Of a stretch of 64,000 nucleotides of DNA, positions 1-10,392 are shown piece by piece. Where the stretch lies: positions 18,005,010 to 18,069,009 of the forward strand of contig OX246747.1 in NCBI GenBank assembly GCA_945910005.1, written 5' to 3'. Under the pieces are notes generated by a model that worked only from the letters and a program-made list of their open reading frames with translations, did not search any database and was not told where the DNA came from. This stretch comes from Isoperla grammatica. Taxonomy: Eukaryota; Arthropoda; Insecta; Plecoptera; Perlodidae. Position numbers and translations under genes: made by a program. The first letter of the stretch is position 1; every line of letters begins with the position of its first letter.

Positions 1-327
1 CAAGGCAAGTTGATACCGTAATCAAGGTGTGTCTTACTCTTAACTTATGATGATTAATATCTACTTATAGGCCTATGAAGCAATAACCACGATAACACAG
101 TTCTTAATTTATAGTGTTTTTATTATTATATAGGCCTAATGTATAATTAATTTATCTATTGAGGCTAATTGTAATAGGCCTAGTGTAGTTTGTATGTTAA
201 CACTCGGCAGCAGAAAACATTTGCACCTATAAAAAGTTAATGTTTGTGAACAAAATGTTTGATTTTTTTTTTTTTCCTATTACGCATATAATTTCCAAGT
301 ACAGCAATGGTACAGCTCAGCTCATAC
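1..327. other. AT-rich stretch without a recognisable gene
   Basis: No open frame here resembles a protein family. The sequence is AT-rich with several taggcct motifs of the kind seen throughout the window. A 13-T run at about 264-276 lies just before the SINE-like fragment that starts at 328. Confidence 0.5.
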
Positions 328-572
328 GAGACCCTGTCTCCCCCCCCCCCCCCTCCCCCTCCACTGTCCCACTGAATATTTCTCCTTGCACTTGGCCCTG
401 CCCTCCCTTGCTGGACTCCCGTATGACGACCCACGTGACGTACAATGGATCTGATTCGGATGTGGCTTTATTCTTCATCATCATCTTTCCCATCTTCATT
501 ATCACCCGCTCATCGTCTCGATTAGCCATAGTTGCACAAATATGAGACGTTAAGCCCCATTAATCAATCAAT
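328..572 (+). mobile_element. 5'-truncated SINE-like copy (copy a, long 3' subfamily)
   Basis: This is the 3' part of the dispersed family seen at 5589, 28855 and 31071. It shares the block beginning ccactgtcccactgaat, the gattcggatgtggcttta block and the terminal tatgagacgttaagccc followed by an (AATC)n tail. It is flanked by a 10-bp target duplication CAGCTCATAC (318-327 and 573-582), which fixes both ends. The 5' truncation together with a tail and target duplication is typical of LINE-driven target-primed reverse transcription. A C tract at about 340-352 is expanded in this copy. It lies downstream of the visible exons of the minus-strand MADF gene. Confidence 0.85.
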
Positions 573-590
573 CAGCTCATACCTTTTTGC

Positions 591-610
591 GGGGGGGGGG
601 GGGGGGGGGG
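591..610. repeat. poly-G tract (20 G)
   Basis: An uninterrupted run of 20 G. Similar G or C runs occur at about 3402, 38762, 43449, 46577, 46801, 57081 and 59564. Length may be unreliable in an assembly. Confidence 0.9.
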
Positions 611-671
611 CAAAATTGATCTCGTTTATGCATGAGAAAATCACTCGAACCGGCCCTGTCTACATACTCAC

Positions 672-815
672 TTCCTGCCAAGAACCCCAAGCAAGGTGAC
701 AGGCCCCATGGCTTCAGTGCCTTAGCCCCCGATCCACTGGGGAGGCTCTTGTTCCTTCTGACTAGTTTATCTCGGATTGCCTTAAACCTGGCAGGACAAT
801 ATTTCACGTCACGAT
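672..815 (-). CDS. MADF-domain protein, second coding exon
   Basis: The translation begins DRDVKYCPARFKAIRDKLVR and continues with an S/G-rich turn (SGSGAKALKPW). This is the second half of a MADF (Myb/SANT-like, adf-1) domain: the basic FKAIRD helix followed by the SGSG...KPW segment. The exon is bounded by a polypyrimidine-AG acceptor (ttttcag, ending at 816) and a GTGAGT donor starting at 671. It starts with two bases that complete the single base left by the exon at 1010-1163, so splicing is in frame. It ends in phase 1, so at least one further exon is expected to the left of the window or under the SINE fragment. MADF proteins usually bind DNA as transcriptional regulators, though many are transposon-derived; which applies here is unknown. 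Confidence 0.7.
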
Positions 816-1009
816 CTGAAAATACCCAACACGAAAATATGAAATGAGTGTACGTTTTTAAATTCACAACTAATCAAATATCTTGTATTTCCTAGCTTTC
901 AGTTCTATCACTGATTAGAATCATAATTAAATAGATAGGCCTAGGCATGTATAGGTTAGGTAGGCCCTATGCCTAGGCCAAGCTAGGGCAAGAGAATGGT
1001 TTTGCTTAC

Positions 1010-1163
1010 CTCCTGCTCCGATGCTGCTGCATATTTTAGTCCATGCAAGAGCACGGACATCGCTGTTTTTGTAACCCGGGTTACTAGCGTCCCAGATAGA
1101 GGGCTCTTTTTCGACAGCGAAAACTAGCTCGTAATCCAAATTACCTTCTAGACTGTCGGCCAT
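1010..1163 (-). CDS. MADF-domain protein, first coding exon
   Basis: It opens with ATG and encodes MADSLEGNLDYELVFAVEKE followed by PSIWD...Y, an acidic/aromatic core and ALAWTKICSSIGAG, the first half of a MADF domain (the leucine-rich first helix, then W-D, then AW.KI). A strong donor, G|GTAAGC, follows at 1009. Phase agrees exactly with the acceptor at 816, and the joined product is an uninterrupted MADF domain of about 100 residues. The next upstream feature is the 3' end of a transposase relic at 1436, so the promoter would lie in the roughly 270 bp between. The gene looks intact as far as it is visible. It could be a host regulator or the accessory protein of a DNA transposon. Confidence 0.7.
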
Positions 1164-1435
1164 TGTTATTTGTTTGAATACAACATGACAAGAGCACTGC
1201 CACTTGGTTGTACGTAAATGCTAGCGTGAATGGCAATCAATCGAGGTGGCCGTGGGGAGACGCGACGCGAGAAAACATAAACTTGAACCATGTCTGGCGC
1301 GAAGGTTTGCGCGTGAAACTCGGCCGCTGATTGGAGCTCGCGCCCTCGCTTCGATCGCAACGCGTAGCTGTTAACCCACCATAAGGGTCCAGAGCACGTT
1401 CACTGTATGTGTGGGTATGTGGTACATAGGCCTAC

Positions 1436-3270
1436 TCACAGCTGTTTTACTATCTTCATACGTTTTTGGTTGCGCGTAGCCCTTGCTCTCCCCGCCATCA
1501 TTCTGTTGCGCCTTTTGCAGTAAGTATGCAGCGACATGCGGGTAAATAGCAAGAGGATGGCATGCACTATGTCTTCTTTGTGTGTGGCACAGGCAATCCA
1601 ACTGAAGTCCACACCTCCCTTGAAAATCTCCTTCAGCTTGCAGCCAACATCTCGCAAGTATGCTAGATCGCTGATATTAGCCTGAAACAGAGCTATTAGG
1701 AGTTCCAGGGCAGTTATACCATATCTCTTGTTGGGTATTGCAGGTGGGCTGCCTGCATATTGTACTCGCGCAGAGAAATAAACATGTGGTCCTCTGTGAG
1801 GTCACTTGTTACCAGGGATAACTTGCACTCCGTACAAGTCCCCTTGGCCAGCACACGTTTTGCGATGTATCCGCAGATATACGCCACCGGTTGGCGTCTC
1901 AACCCGCAGACCAAGACCTCCTCGGCCGTAACTGGAAGGTCTCGAAGTCGCAAGTTCGTATCACTGCGGTCGTTTGGTCGCATAATCTTTAAGAAACAGA
2001 ACAGTTTTAAAAACATTGAAGGCACATAGTGTACGTGGCTCCCACATGTTTCATGTTAGTAGGTAACTTTACCTGAGGTTCAAGAAGGGGCACATCTTTG
2101 ATCTCCAAGAGACATGAGGTTGCTCAGTAGTTGGCCTTCGTCTTCCTCACAGTTTGCACCTCGAGAACATTGGCTGGACAGATTGTTAAGAACACTTGTC
2201 TTAAGTGACCCAACAAACTGTGGACACGTTGGATTTGTGTTTTGGGCACCGTTTACTCGGATTTCCCCAAACAAATTCTCAAGCCCATCCTGGTTGAGCA
2301 CGCGCATGTTGAGGTACTTGAAACCAGCTGCTTTCAAGCGTGGCCACAACATTTGCATGCTCTTTATGGATTTTATCCAGCCACGAACTGTTGGGGGTTG
2401 AAATTGCTGAAAAAAATATGGTAATTTTATGTAATCGACACCAAACCGAACTAAAAAACTAGGAATAATTTCATCATAACTACATGTCTACGTGTACTTA
2501 CACGTCCGGTGTCGACTCGTCGGAAATTCCACGAGTTCAGTTTCTTGAGCATGTCGCCCCAGAATGGAATATGAGGTGACTTCTCTGAGGGAATGTTCGC
2601 AGAACTTTCCCGCTTTCTGGGTATCGTGTGGTTCCGTTGAAACTGTCAAACAGTTGGTCAACGTCGCCCAAAAACTCTGCTGTGTCCCTTGCAGCACTCG
2701 GTAAGACATCTCCACCAAATGTCGCTACAGTCAGCATTGCAGCCGAAACAGTGTGGCTCATTACCTGTGCTGCAAGGTTGACCTTTACTTTCAGCTTCCC
2801 CTCCGGCTGTATATGGTCGTCTGCCAACTTTTGGGCCATCCTGGCAAACCCCTTATCCCACTCGTAAAATGCTTTTATATGCTCCCACTTTGCTGTTTTG
2901 AATTCCCACGTTACGTTGTAATCCATCAGCAAAGTGCGGAGGCATTTAATTAAATGGGGGGGATCGTACAGGCTACAATAACCTGCCCATCAACCTCAAA
3001 CCACGGGCCCGGACAATCAGTCCGTGTTTTGTTGATGAGGTTTTGTACCGCCCCACGATTGGTTGGGCCTTGGTCACAGACAGTGGCAACAACTATCAGT
3101 CCGGCACTCGGATAACCTCTTGGATTAGTTGTTCCAATATTAGTGTAGGCGTAGTGTCTGCGCAGAAGTAAAAAGCAATCGGTTGCTTCCATTTGCGGCG
3201 TAGGCCTCTAGCCATAAACACTAACGCATGGTTCGCAACAACCCTTGGTTAGCACCATAATCCTCGAAGC
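1436..3270 (-). pseudogene. P-element/THAP9-like transposase relic, intron-containing, frameshifted
   Basis: Read leftward from 3270 the frames give, in order, a block containing FMARGLRRKWKQP, then VVATVCDQGPTNRG (second catalytic-region motif) and a PPHLIK motif near 2945, then a KVNLAAQVMSHTVSAAM block with TAEFLGDVDQLFDSFNG, then LNQDGLENLFGEIR (about 2300-2260), then QPVAYICGYIAKRVL with a C..C pair (about 1890-1840), ending at a stop at 1436. This order matches P-element and THAP9 transposases. Frameshifts are visible near 3100, 2950, 2590, 2110 and 1720. Three intron-like joints remain: a donor GTAAGT near 2502 with a T-rich acceptor near 2411, a donor GTAAAG near 2072, and an acceptor at 3271. 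No N-terminal THAP domain was found. It is inactive as written. Confidence 0.75.
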
Positions 3271-3849
3271 CTGTAGATAAAACACAAAAAGAAAGTCGAT
3301 TATAATCAATAATCCTGTACATAATAGGTAACATACATCATATTCATATAACATAATTTCTTCTATAACTGAACTGAGATAAGACCATTTATTCAATCAC
3401 CTCCCCCCCAACCCCCCCCCCCCCCTCCCCCCGCGCACTGTTGAATATCATACGTAATTCACAACTAAATCATTGACAATATATATATCTTGACCCCGTT
3501 TCCAACATTAACTATCGGGTAGGGGGGAGAAGTGAGGTACTCCATTTCTTGGGCTAATGTCTTCGTTGCCGGCTAGCCAGGCCTGACACAACCACCTCCT
3601 CAACCTCTGGTAGCGGAAAAAGTTATCGACAAAATATTATATAAAATTCACAAACCTGAAAAACATTTCAAAATTGTACTTATATGCAAATTGAATAAAT
3701 TTAAGGTTGAATGTAATATATTTAATAAATATAACGTTAAGTGGTATAGACGTACCTACTATCTGGTCTATTGACTCGTTGTAAAAAAGGCTGGAATGCA
3801 GGGACATCTCGTCGAAGGCTCACGAGCAATATTTATCGCCTTCACATAT
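3271..3849. other. Non-coding stretch between two transposase relics
   Basis: No protein family is recognisable. It contains an imperfect poly-C tract (about 3402-3431) and AT-rich sequence. It may hold the missing 5' part of the P-like element, but no THAP motif was found by eye. Confidence 0.4.
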
Positions 3850-4200
3850 TGCCCCAACTCGCTTGCCTAAATGCTCTAGCATTTTTATGTTGATGCGGAC
3901 TGGATTGTATTTCTTTTAAAACATCTGACCGAACTTGACCAGCAAGGACTTGCACTAGTTCTCGAACTATTCTTTCCGATGTATAGTGTGCATTTCCTGC
4001 TAGTTACACCCCATTCTTTTACTGCGCTCTACAAGTTTAGTGTATAAAGTGGTTTGAGGGAGCTCATTCTCAGCAAGGAAATACATAGTTTTTAGAACGC
4101 CGATAAAGCTTCTCTTTTGAGATTATTAAATATCGTTATTGAACGTTCCACTTTACCCACACCTGTTTTAAATAACATTTCAGCGTCTGCGGCAGCTTTC
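3850..4200 (-). pseudogene. hAT-superfamily transposase relic (DUF4371-like region)
   Basis: Minus-strand frames give KTMYFLAENELPQTTLYTKL (about 4095-4035), then NAHYTSERIVRELVQVLAGQ with VRSDVLKEIQSSP after it (about 3995-3900), and a preceding segment MLFKTGVGKVERS. This order is typical of the N-terminal half of hAT-derived proteins of the DUF4371 type, just before the catalytic core. At least two frame changes and stops separate the pieces, and the catalytic region is absent. The call rests on remembered family motifs. Confidence 0.5.
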
Positions 4201-4247
4201 AAGGAAGTTAGATGAACGTGCGATTTCTCGTGGTCATGAAGACTCTC

Positions 4248-4553
4248 CCTGCCCATGCTACCTTATCGTGGTGGGCAGGTTTGCGTGCTTTGTTGATCCC
4301 GAGAGCTATGCCGGCGGAAGCGTATGCTTCTGGTAGGGCCACCCTAGCCGGACTGGTCGAGGAGGAGAAGTCAGACGAAGTGCAGTCCACACCCCAATCC
4401 CCTTTCCTTCACCTTCCCCTTTCCACCCCCGCCCTCCTATTGGCCCCTTTCCTCCAAACAGCCCCCTATTTCATCTTCATATATCACCCACTCATTGTCT
4501 CGGTTAGCCTCGTTGCAAAAATATGAGACGTTAAGCCCAAATAATCAAAATCA
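4248..4553 (+). mobile_element. SINE-like element (copy b, short 3' subfamily)
   Basis: It starts CCTGCCC and carries the helix mate GGGCAGG, a hairpin CGGAAGC-GTAT-GCTTCTG, the conserved gaggaggagaagtcagacgaag block, a C-rich middle and the terminal tatgagacgttaagccc with an (ATCA)-type tail. Compared with other copies, five bases are missing between the first helix strand and the second hairpin. No clear target duplication was found, so the ends are set by alignment to copies c, d, e and i. Confidence 0.75.
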
Positions 4554-4769
4554 ATTTTTATTCAATTTTTACCAAAGTTTTGACGGAAACGTAGTTCAGC
4601 CACAGTTCAGCCATCTTGGAACACACCCACCGAGTGATGACGTCAAGGGGGAGGAGTTAGACTACTCGCCCAATCTTCTCTATGTATGATTTGCGACTTG
4701 TAGGTCTAATAATGCTTATTTCTTTTAATGGTTGAGTAAAGCTTTGCCGGGCGGCAGGGAATCATTGTT
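4554..4769. other. Short unassigned stretch
   Basis: It lies between the SINE-like copy and the 3' part of the minus-strand LINE. It may be LINE 3' UTR. No motif is recognised. Confidence 0.3.
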
Positions 4770-5588
4770 GGGCGGGCCGCAGGGTCTGGGGAGAACACTG
4801 TGTATAGGCTTGCTACTGTTAGAATTCTTAAATCTTTGAAAGCCTGTCTACATGTCTCCCTTGGTCCTAATTGTGCAATATAACGTTAGACTTATAGCTC
4901 TTTTTGCCGACCAAAAACCATTCCTACATTTGACGCCTTACCCCAAAACAATATTCCATAATTGACTAATGAGTGGATATTTGCAAAGTACACTATTCTT
5001 AGAGTGGCCAGATCGCACTGTTAATCATAAAACATGCTGAGCTCAGGCGTTTAGATAGACATCCAATATGGTTTGACCATTTCAATTTGAAATCCATTGT
5101 CAGGCCTAGAAATTTAGCATGATCTATTATTGTAATGTCTACATTATCATATTTAATCACTTTATTGGGCTGGTCTCGCCTGACTCGCCTAAATAGTAAT
5201 TATTTGTGTTTTTGAGCAGTTTAATTTCATTTTCCTGGCATCGAACCAAGACTGTAATTCTGTAAGAATTGTATTAATTTGTTTTAACAATTCATTTATA
5301 GTATAAGCTGTAATAACGGCACTTGTGTCATCCGCAAAAATGATGGCAACACATTCTTTAGGTAGATTTGATGTAAGATCATTTATATACAAACTAAAAA
5401 ATGTAGGGCTCAAGTTTGAGCCCTGTGGAACTTCACTGACTACATCCGTCCATGTTGAAGAGGATACATTTCCACTGCCAGTGATGTCCACTCTTGGTTC
5501 CGATTAGCTAGGTAAGATCTGACCCATGGCCCTGACACTCCTCTTAGCCCATAATACTTTTATTTTTCTAGCAAGATTGAATGATCCA

Positions 5589-5966
5589 CCTGCCCAGGGA
5601 CTGCCACCTTATCGTGGTGGGCAGGTTTGCGTGCTTTGTTGATCCCGAGAGCTATGCCGGCGGAAGCTTATGCTTCTGGTAGGGCCACCCAAGCCGGACT
5701 GGTCGAGGAGGAGAAGTCAGACGAAGTGCAGTCCACACCCCAATCCCCTTTCCCCCCCACTGTCCCATTGAATATTTCTCCTCCCACTTGGCCCTGCCCT
5801 CCCTTGCTGGACTCCCGTAGGACGACTCACGCGACGTACAATGGATCTGATTCGGATGTGGCTTTATTCTTCATTATCATCTTTCTCATCTTCATTATCA
5901 CCCGCTCATCGTCTCGATTAGCCATCGTTGCATAAATATGAGACGTTAAGCCCCATTAATCAATCA
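5589..5966 (+). mobile_element. SINE-like element (copy c, long 3' subfamily)
   Basis: A full-length copy beginning CCTGCCC. Left target duplication TTGAATGATCCA is at 5577-5588 and the right one at 5967-5978. The target is the RT region of the minus-strand LINE. The 5' end folds as CCTGCCC/GGGCAGG enclosing the CCAC-CTTATC-GTGG hairpin. The 3' half is the long version containing ccactgtcccattgaat. It ends with gacgttaagcccc and an (AATC)n tail. No long coding frame is credible. One frame is open through most copies (MPAEAYASGRAT...), probably because the copies are young rather than coding. Confidence 0.9.
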
Positions 5967-5979
5967 TTGAATGATCCAA

Positions 5980-6286
5980 CCTGCCCAGGGACTGCTACCT
6001 TATCGTGGTGGGCAGGTTTGTGTGCTTTGTTTATCCCGAGAGCTATGCCGGTGGAAGCGTATGCTTCTGGTAGGGCCACCCTAGCCGGACTGGTCGAGGT
6101 GGAGAAGTCAGACGAAGTGCAGTCCACACCCAATCCCATTTCCTCCCTTTTCCCTTTTCCTCACACGCCCTCCTACTTGCCCCTTTCCTCCATAAAGCCC
6201 CCAATTTCATCCTCATTATCACCCTCTCATCGTCTTGATTAGCCAAGTTGCAAAAATATGAGACGTTAAGCCCAAATATCAATCTC
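5980..6286 (+). mobile_element. SINE-like element (copy d, short 3' subfamily), inserted beside copy c
   Basis: It begins CCTGCCC at 5980, directly after the repeated target TTGAATGATCCAA. Its right duplication is TTGAATTATCCAA (6287-6299, one mismatch). Two elements of different 3' subfamilies therefore share one target site, leaving three copies of the target. Helix P1 (CCTGCCC/GGGCAGG) and the hairpin after it are intact. The short 3' end lacks the ccactgtcc block. Confidence 0.88.
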
Positions 6287-7242
6287 TTGAATTATCCAAT
6301 ATATCAAAGGCTTTTGATAGGTCGCACATAATGGTTCCCACCGCCCGTCTATTTTCAAGTGCATTATCAATTTCATGGATCAACTGAAAAGCTGCAGTCA
6401 TTGTTGAGTGGTTTCCTCTAAACCCATGGTGTTCGTTGCAAATAATACTATTACTTTTAAGAAAAGGATGTAACCTGTTGAGGAATAGTTTTTCAAACAC
6501 TTTTGACATGGTGGGAAGAAGAGCTATAGGCCTATAATTTTCGATGTTGCCTCGTTTGCCTTTTTTGAAGAGAGGTTTGACTATAGAATATTTTAGTTTT
6601 TCTGGGAAAACTCCAGACCTAAATGAACAGTTGCAGATGTGAGCAAGTGGTATTTCCATACCACATGAAGGGGCCACTGTATTTCTAAATCAAGTTGGGG
6701 ACTGTTAATGACCTCGGAGACTTCTACCGGAGTAGTTGGTTCCAATTGGATCTCCGGAATGTCATTAAGTCCTGTCTCTGTCAGGTTCGCCTTGCACTTC
6801 TCTAATGTATCCGAGTTGTTTGTAATGAGTTTTCCTGCTAATGCTTCAGCAAATTCAAGTTGATCTGAAACTTCTTTGTCACATGTTTTAAGTAAACATT
6901 TTTTGTTTTATCTTCATTTAAATTTTCCCCTGGTAGGTGCTTAACTAAGTCCCAAGTGGTTTTCATTTTATTGTCAGCATTTTTTATTAGGTTCGCATTG
7001 AATTTCAATTTAGCACTTAAATATCTTTGGACAGTTTTTTTTTTTAACTTTTGAAGTAGGCCTATGACTTAAGCTCGTCACTGGTGTTGACCTTACTCTG
7101 CAAATATAGATCTCGTTTCCGTTTCCATGCTTCTTTGATATCGTTGGTCACTCAACTCCCCAAACGCATTGTTTCTTGCCTTAAAGCGGAACTGTCTTTT
7201 TGGAAAGTGCTTTTCAAAAAGGGACAGTTTATGGAGGAGGTT

Positions 7243-7547
7243 CCTGCCCAAGGACTGCTACCTTATCGTGGTGGGCAGGTTTGCGTGCTTTGTTGATCCC
7301 GAGAGCTATGCCGGCGGAAGCGTATGCTTCTGGTTTGGGACACCCTAGCCGGACTGGTCGAGGAGGAGAAGTCAGACGAAGTGCAGTCCACACCCCAAGG
7401 CCCTTTACTCCCCTTTCCTCACGCGCCCTCCTACTTGCCCCTTAGCTCCAAAGAACCCCTAATTTCATCTTCATTATCACCCACTCATCGTCTTGATTAG
7501 CCAAGCTGCAAAAATATAAGACGTTAAGCCCAAATATCAATCAAATC
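7243..7547 (+). mobile_element. SINE-like element (copy e, short 3' subfamily)
   Basis: It begins CCTGCCCAAGG and ends with a (TCAA)-type tail, flanked by a perfect 12-bp target duplication ATGGAGGAGGTT (7231-7242 and 7548-7559). The host is the minus-strand LINE relic. It contains a small insertion (ggtttgggac instead of ggtagggc) relative to other copies. Confidence 0.9.
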
Positions 7548-8233
7548 ATGGAGGAGGTTATTGAACATGCCATCAACTGCCATTGCATGCATGTTGAAAA
7601 TAGCTGACCAGTCTACTGATGCCAGATCCTCTACAAAATTCTAGATCTTGTCTACTTTAATCAATCTCTTGTTGACCCAATGCAGCTTCTCAGGATTATT
7701 TGTTACGGGTATCGTAATGATCTAGCCAGTGATCAGTTAAGCAAGTTGCTACGTTTTTAATGTCTGGAGTTGGAATACAGTTATTAATATCATTGTCTAG
7801 GGAGGAGCTGGTGGCACTCGTTACTCTTGTAGGGCTAACGTTAAGGGCAGAATGGTTAAATATTATCAGCATATTTTCTAAGTTAGTTTTGATGTTGTTT
7901 TCTACTGCAAAATCTAGGTTGATTGCCTAGAACTCGTACAAGGTTCCCTCATTACATAGTCATTTTTACTTGGATAAAAAGGATAAAAACTAGTTTGGAA
8001 GTATTTAAATTTAAAAGAAAGTACAAAGAAATTACCGAAATTGGCCCTATTTTATTCATTACAACTCCCACTTCACTGGCTGTATTATTTTGACTTCCTC
8101 TTCGTCCATCTTGAAACAAGCGGTTTAGGCGCATCTCAGCGTGATGCACTTCCCGCTTACGTAGAGCTTTATGTCGGCATCTGAGCTCTGGCACACGACT
8201 ATCGTTAGTACTTCTTGGAATTGACAATGGATC

Positions 8234-8668
8234 TTGGCATACTGGATCCCTTACCTGTCAACTGGAAAGTGTTTTCAATTATCCCCTGATGCATCCATAT
8301 TCACTGCAGAGGCTTGTGCAATCCTGGAAGTGCTCAAATTCCTATACTCCATCAGATCAAGCAACCCTTATAATAATATCCTGATCATATCTGATTCCCA
8401 GAGATGTCTGCACGCCATTACAGAGTACAGGACATTTAACAATACCCACCCAATCATACTTCAAATTATCTCCAACACCATACGTATGCAGAAATCAAAC
8501 TTCAAAATCAATTTCATGTGGGCGCCTGCCCACAAAGGAATTAGAGGTAACGAAATTGTCGACCAAATGGCCAAGGTGGCACCGGATTCATCCAAACATG
8601 ATCAGTCCCTGATCAGTTATATTAATAACTGGTATTATTCTACACAATTTAGTGACACTCTGAACTGA
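8234..8668 (+). pseudogene. RNase H domain fragment of a LINE
   Basis: The frame contains FTAEACAILEVLKFL (active-site Glu), ILIISDSQRCLHAI (active-site Asp in the SDS motif) and FMWAPAHKGIRGNEIVDQMA (the W.P.H.GI.GNE..D signature with the last acidic residue). This is the RNase H domain found C-terminal to the RT in I/Jockey-type LINEs. No RT lies upstream in this orientation, and the first Asp strand is missing or altered, so it is a fragment. It runs opposite to the neighbouring LINE at 4770-7930 and is therefore a separate insertion. The first in-frame ATG is not a meaningful start. Confidence 0.75.
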
Positions 8669-8966
8669 ACACTGTTGGAATTATTAGGCTGCAGAAGTAT
8701 GTTAATAAATATCTGGCAACATGGTCTTGTATGACCAATTTTAAAAGTCTTGGTATTTGTATTTTTTAGGGGCTCGCAAATAGTGTTTTTCAGTCTGAAT
8801 ATGATTATCAAAAAGTACACACTCGAAAAGACGAATATCGAAGTCGAATATGGATTAAATATTTCTCACGTTAATTTTGAACATTGCATCAGATCCCATG
8901 TAAGGTGCACACTTCACAGGTCTCAAGTCTTATGTATATCACACAAAACGACAAAATCTTGTGGAA

Positions 8967-9420
8967 CAGCCAGAACAGTAAATCCTAAGTGGTGATTCCT
9001 GTAGATTGGGGAATATAGATGGAAGAATCGCTATTGAACATACTATAAATGGCTAACTACACAGGCTACATACATTTGTGGATTGACATTTGTGTATTGT
9101 ATTGTGTATTGTATCAATTGTATATTGTGTCAATATATAGTTAGTAACAGTTTTGTGTGTGACATGTGGTATGGTGACACACATTGTGTGCTACTTTCTC
9201 ACAGCCAGAACAGGTAATCCTAAGTGGTGATTCCTGTAGATTGGGGAATATAGATGGAATAATCGCTATTGAACATACTATAAATGGCTAACTTCACAGG
9301 CTACATACATTTGTGGATTGACATTTTTATATTGTAGTAATGATATATAGTTAGTAATAGTTTTGTGTGTGACATGTGGTATGGTGACACACATTGTGTG
9401 CTACTTTCTCAATCTCATCT
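8967..9420. repeat. Two-copy direct tandem duplication, period about 236 bp
   Basis: The segment starting agccagaacagtaaatccta at 8967 recurs at 9203 with few changes. Both copies include ttcctgtagattggggaat, the ggctacatacatttgtggat block and the shared ending gtgctactttctca. The first copy holds extra tgtattgtattg units. No coding frame is evident. Confidence 0.85.
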
Positions 9421-9884
9421 TTAACTTTATTGTTAAATAACATACATCTTATATTTTAATATGATAATATTTTACAAGAGAAGTACATGTTCTAATCAGT
9501 GCTGTGCCAATATAATCTTGGAGATGAAATGCATAATATACTATGAAAACAGAAACGGTGCAGTACTGGTACTCTTATTGAATCACCTATAAGTTTGGTA
9601 AACCCACCAGCATCTATGGCATTCACTCTGAAGCCCGATCCACACAAAGTCATAACGATAAGGTTTGTTGCAAGGTTTAGCAATAGTCAACGCAAGATTG
9701 GTCCGTCGTAAGGGTTATGACAGTCTTATTGCAATTGCTATTCCATTGCCCGGGTGTGAAAACCCTTGTACGTTATCGCTATAGCCCAACACGGTTTGTA
9801 ATATACCTTATCCTTATGACTGTGTGCATTGGGCTTATTTAATTCATATATCATATCCTCTACCAACCAAATCACTAACTGCTA
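9421..9884. other. Unassigned stretch
   Basis: No gene is recognised. Short minus-strand frames do not match any known domain. Confidence 0.3.
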
Positions 9885-9987
9885 ATCACCCTTCACGTGC
9901 AGCTGAAAGCTATGTCACATCAACCAACAACAACTCGCACACGTTATGTGTGAACTGTTGTTGGTTCAGCTGCAAGTGAAGGGTGAT
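9885..9987. repeat. Inverted repeat, 23-bp arms
   Basis: Arms at 9885-9907 (atcacccttcacgtgcagct plus gaa) and 9965-9987 pair with one mismatch, and a second internal pair (ccaacaacaa / ttgttgttgg) extends the fold. It looks like the core of a foldback element or a decayed terminal inverted repeat. Confidence 0.75.
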
Positions 9988-10301
9988 GCATATGTACATG
10001 TGTGGTACATGTTACCACCCTCAACTGCATGTTTGGTGGGCGCGCGTTGATGAACTGAGTTTTCATGGTGAGTCAATTAACCCGGAGAATGAATTCCATA
10101 CCGGGTGTCAATTTGAAAGGGGAAATGTGTTCGTAGATAGATCGACGAGAGTTGAATGTACGTTCAAATGTGGGTCGGCGAAAGTTGAAGGGCGGTTCTA
10201 AGGTGGGTTAAAGAAGCTTGAAGCCTTGAATCACAGCTTGAATGGTGGTTCGAGTATGAATTTATATTAGTACTCTCCCCACGCAGTACCAACGTATGGC
10301 C

Positions 10302-10353
10302 GCGATCCGACGGCGGTGCCCTACGTCGTTCCCCGTGCGTTGTTAACGGCGGA
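10302..10353 (+). repeat. Left flanking repeat of the 33-bp minisatellite
   Basis: The block atccgacggcggtgccctac and the bases after it up to aacggcggaacaacgt recur with a few changes at 11003-11054. The two blocks bracket the minisatellite like short long-terminal repeats. Confidence 0.75.
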
Positions 10354-10392
10354 ACAACGTAGGTTCAACGGAGGTTTTAAGGCGGGTTGACG

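Larger units (their letters stand above)
4770..7930 (-). pseudogene. LINE (non-LTR retrotransposon) ORF2 relic, endonuclease to RT C-terminus, broken by three SINE-like copies
   Basis: Minus-strand frames give, in order: an endonuclease C-terminal piece with PTRVTSATSSSLDN and a DH motif (about 7880-7690); the pre-RT linker (about 7190-6920); RT motifs FKKGKRGNIENYRPIALLP and HHGFRGNHSTM with DLSKAFD (6620-6290); then, after two inserted elements, RGVSGPW.RSYLANR (about 5550-5500), VPQGSNLSPTFFSLYINDL and FADDTS (the catalytic YADD-type box, about 5320); and a C-terminal HAKFLGLTMDFKLKW block (about 5130-5085) running to about 4770. The order is that of a Jockey/CR1-like ORF2. Frameshifts and stops show it is dead. 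SINE-like copies sit at 5589-5966, 5980-6286 and 7243-7547, each with target duplications made of LINE sequence. Confidence 0.8.

Noticed and set aside
4291..4526. Frame MPAEAYASGRATLAGLVEEEKSD shared by most SINE-like copies
   Set aside because: It appears conserved only because the copies are similar. It lacks a start at a fixed place relative to the element, and insertions such as that in copy e break it.
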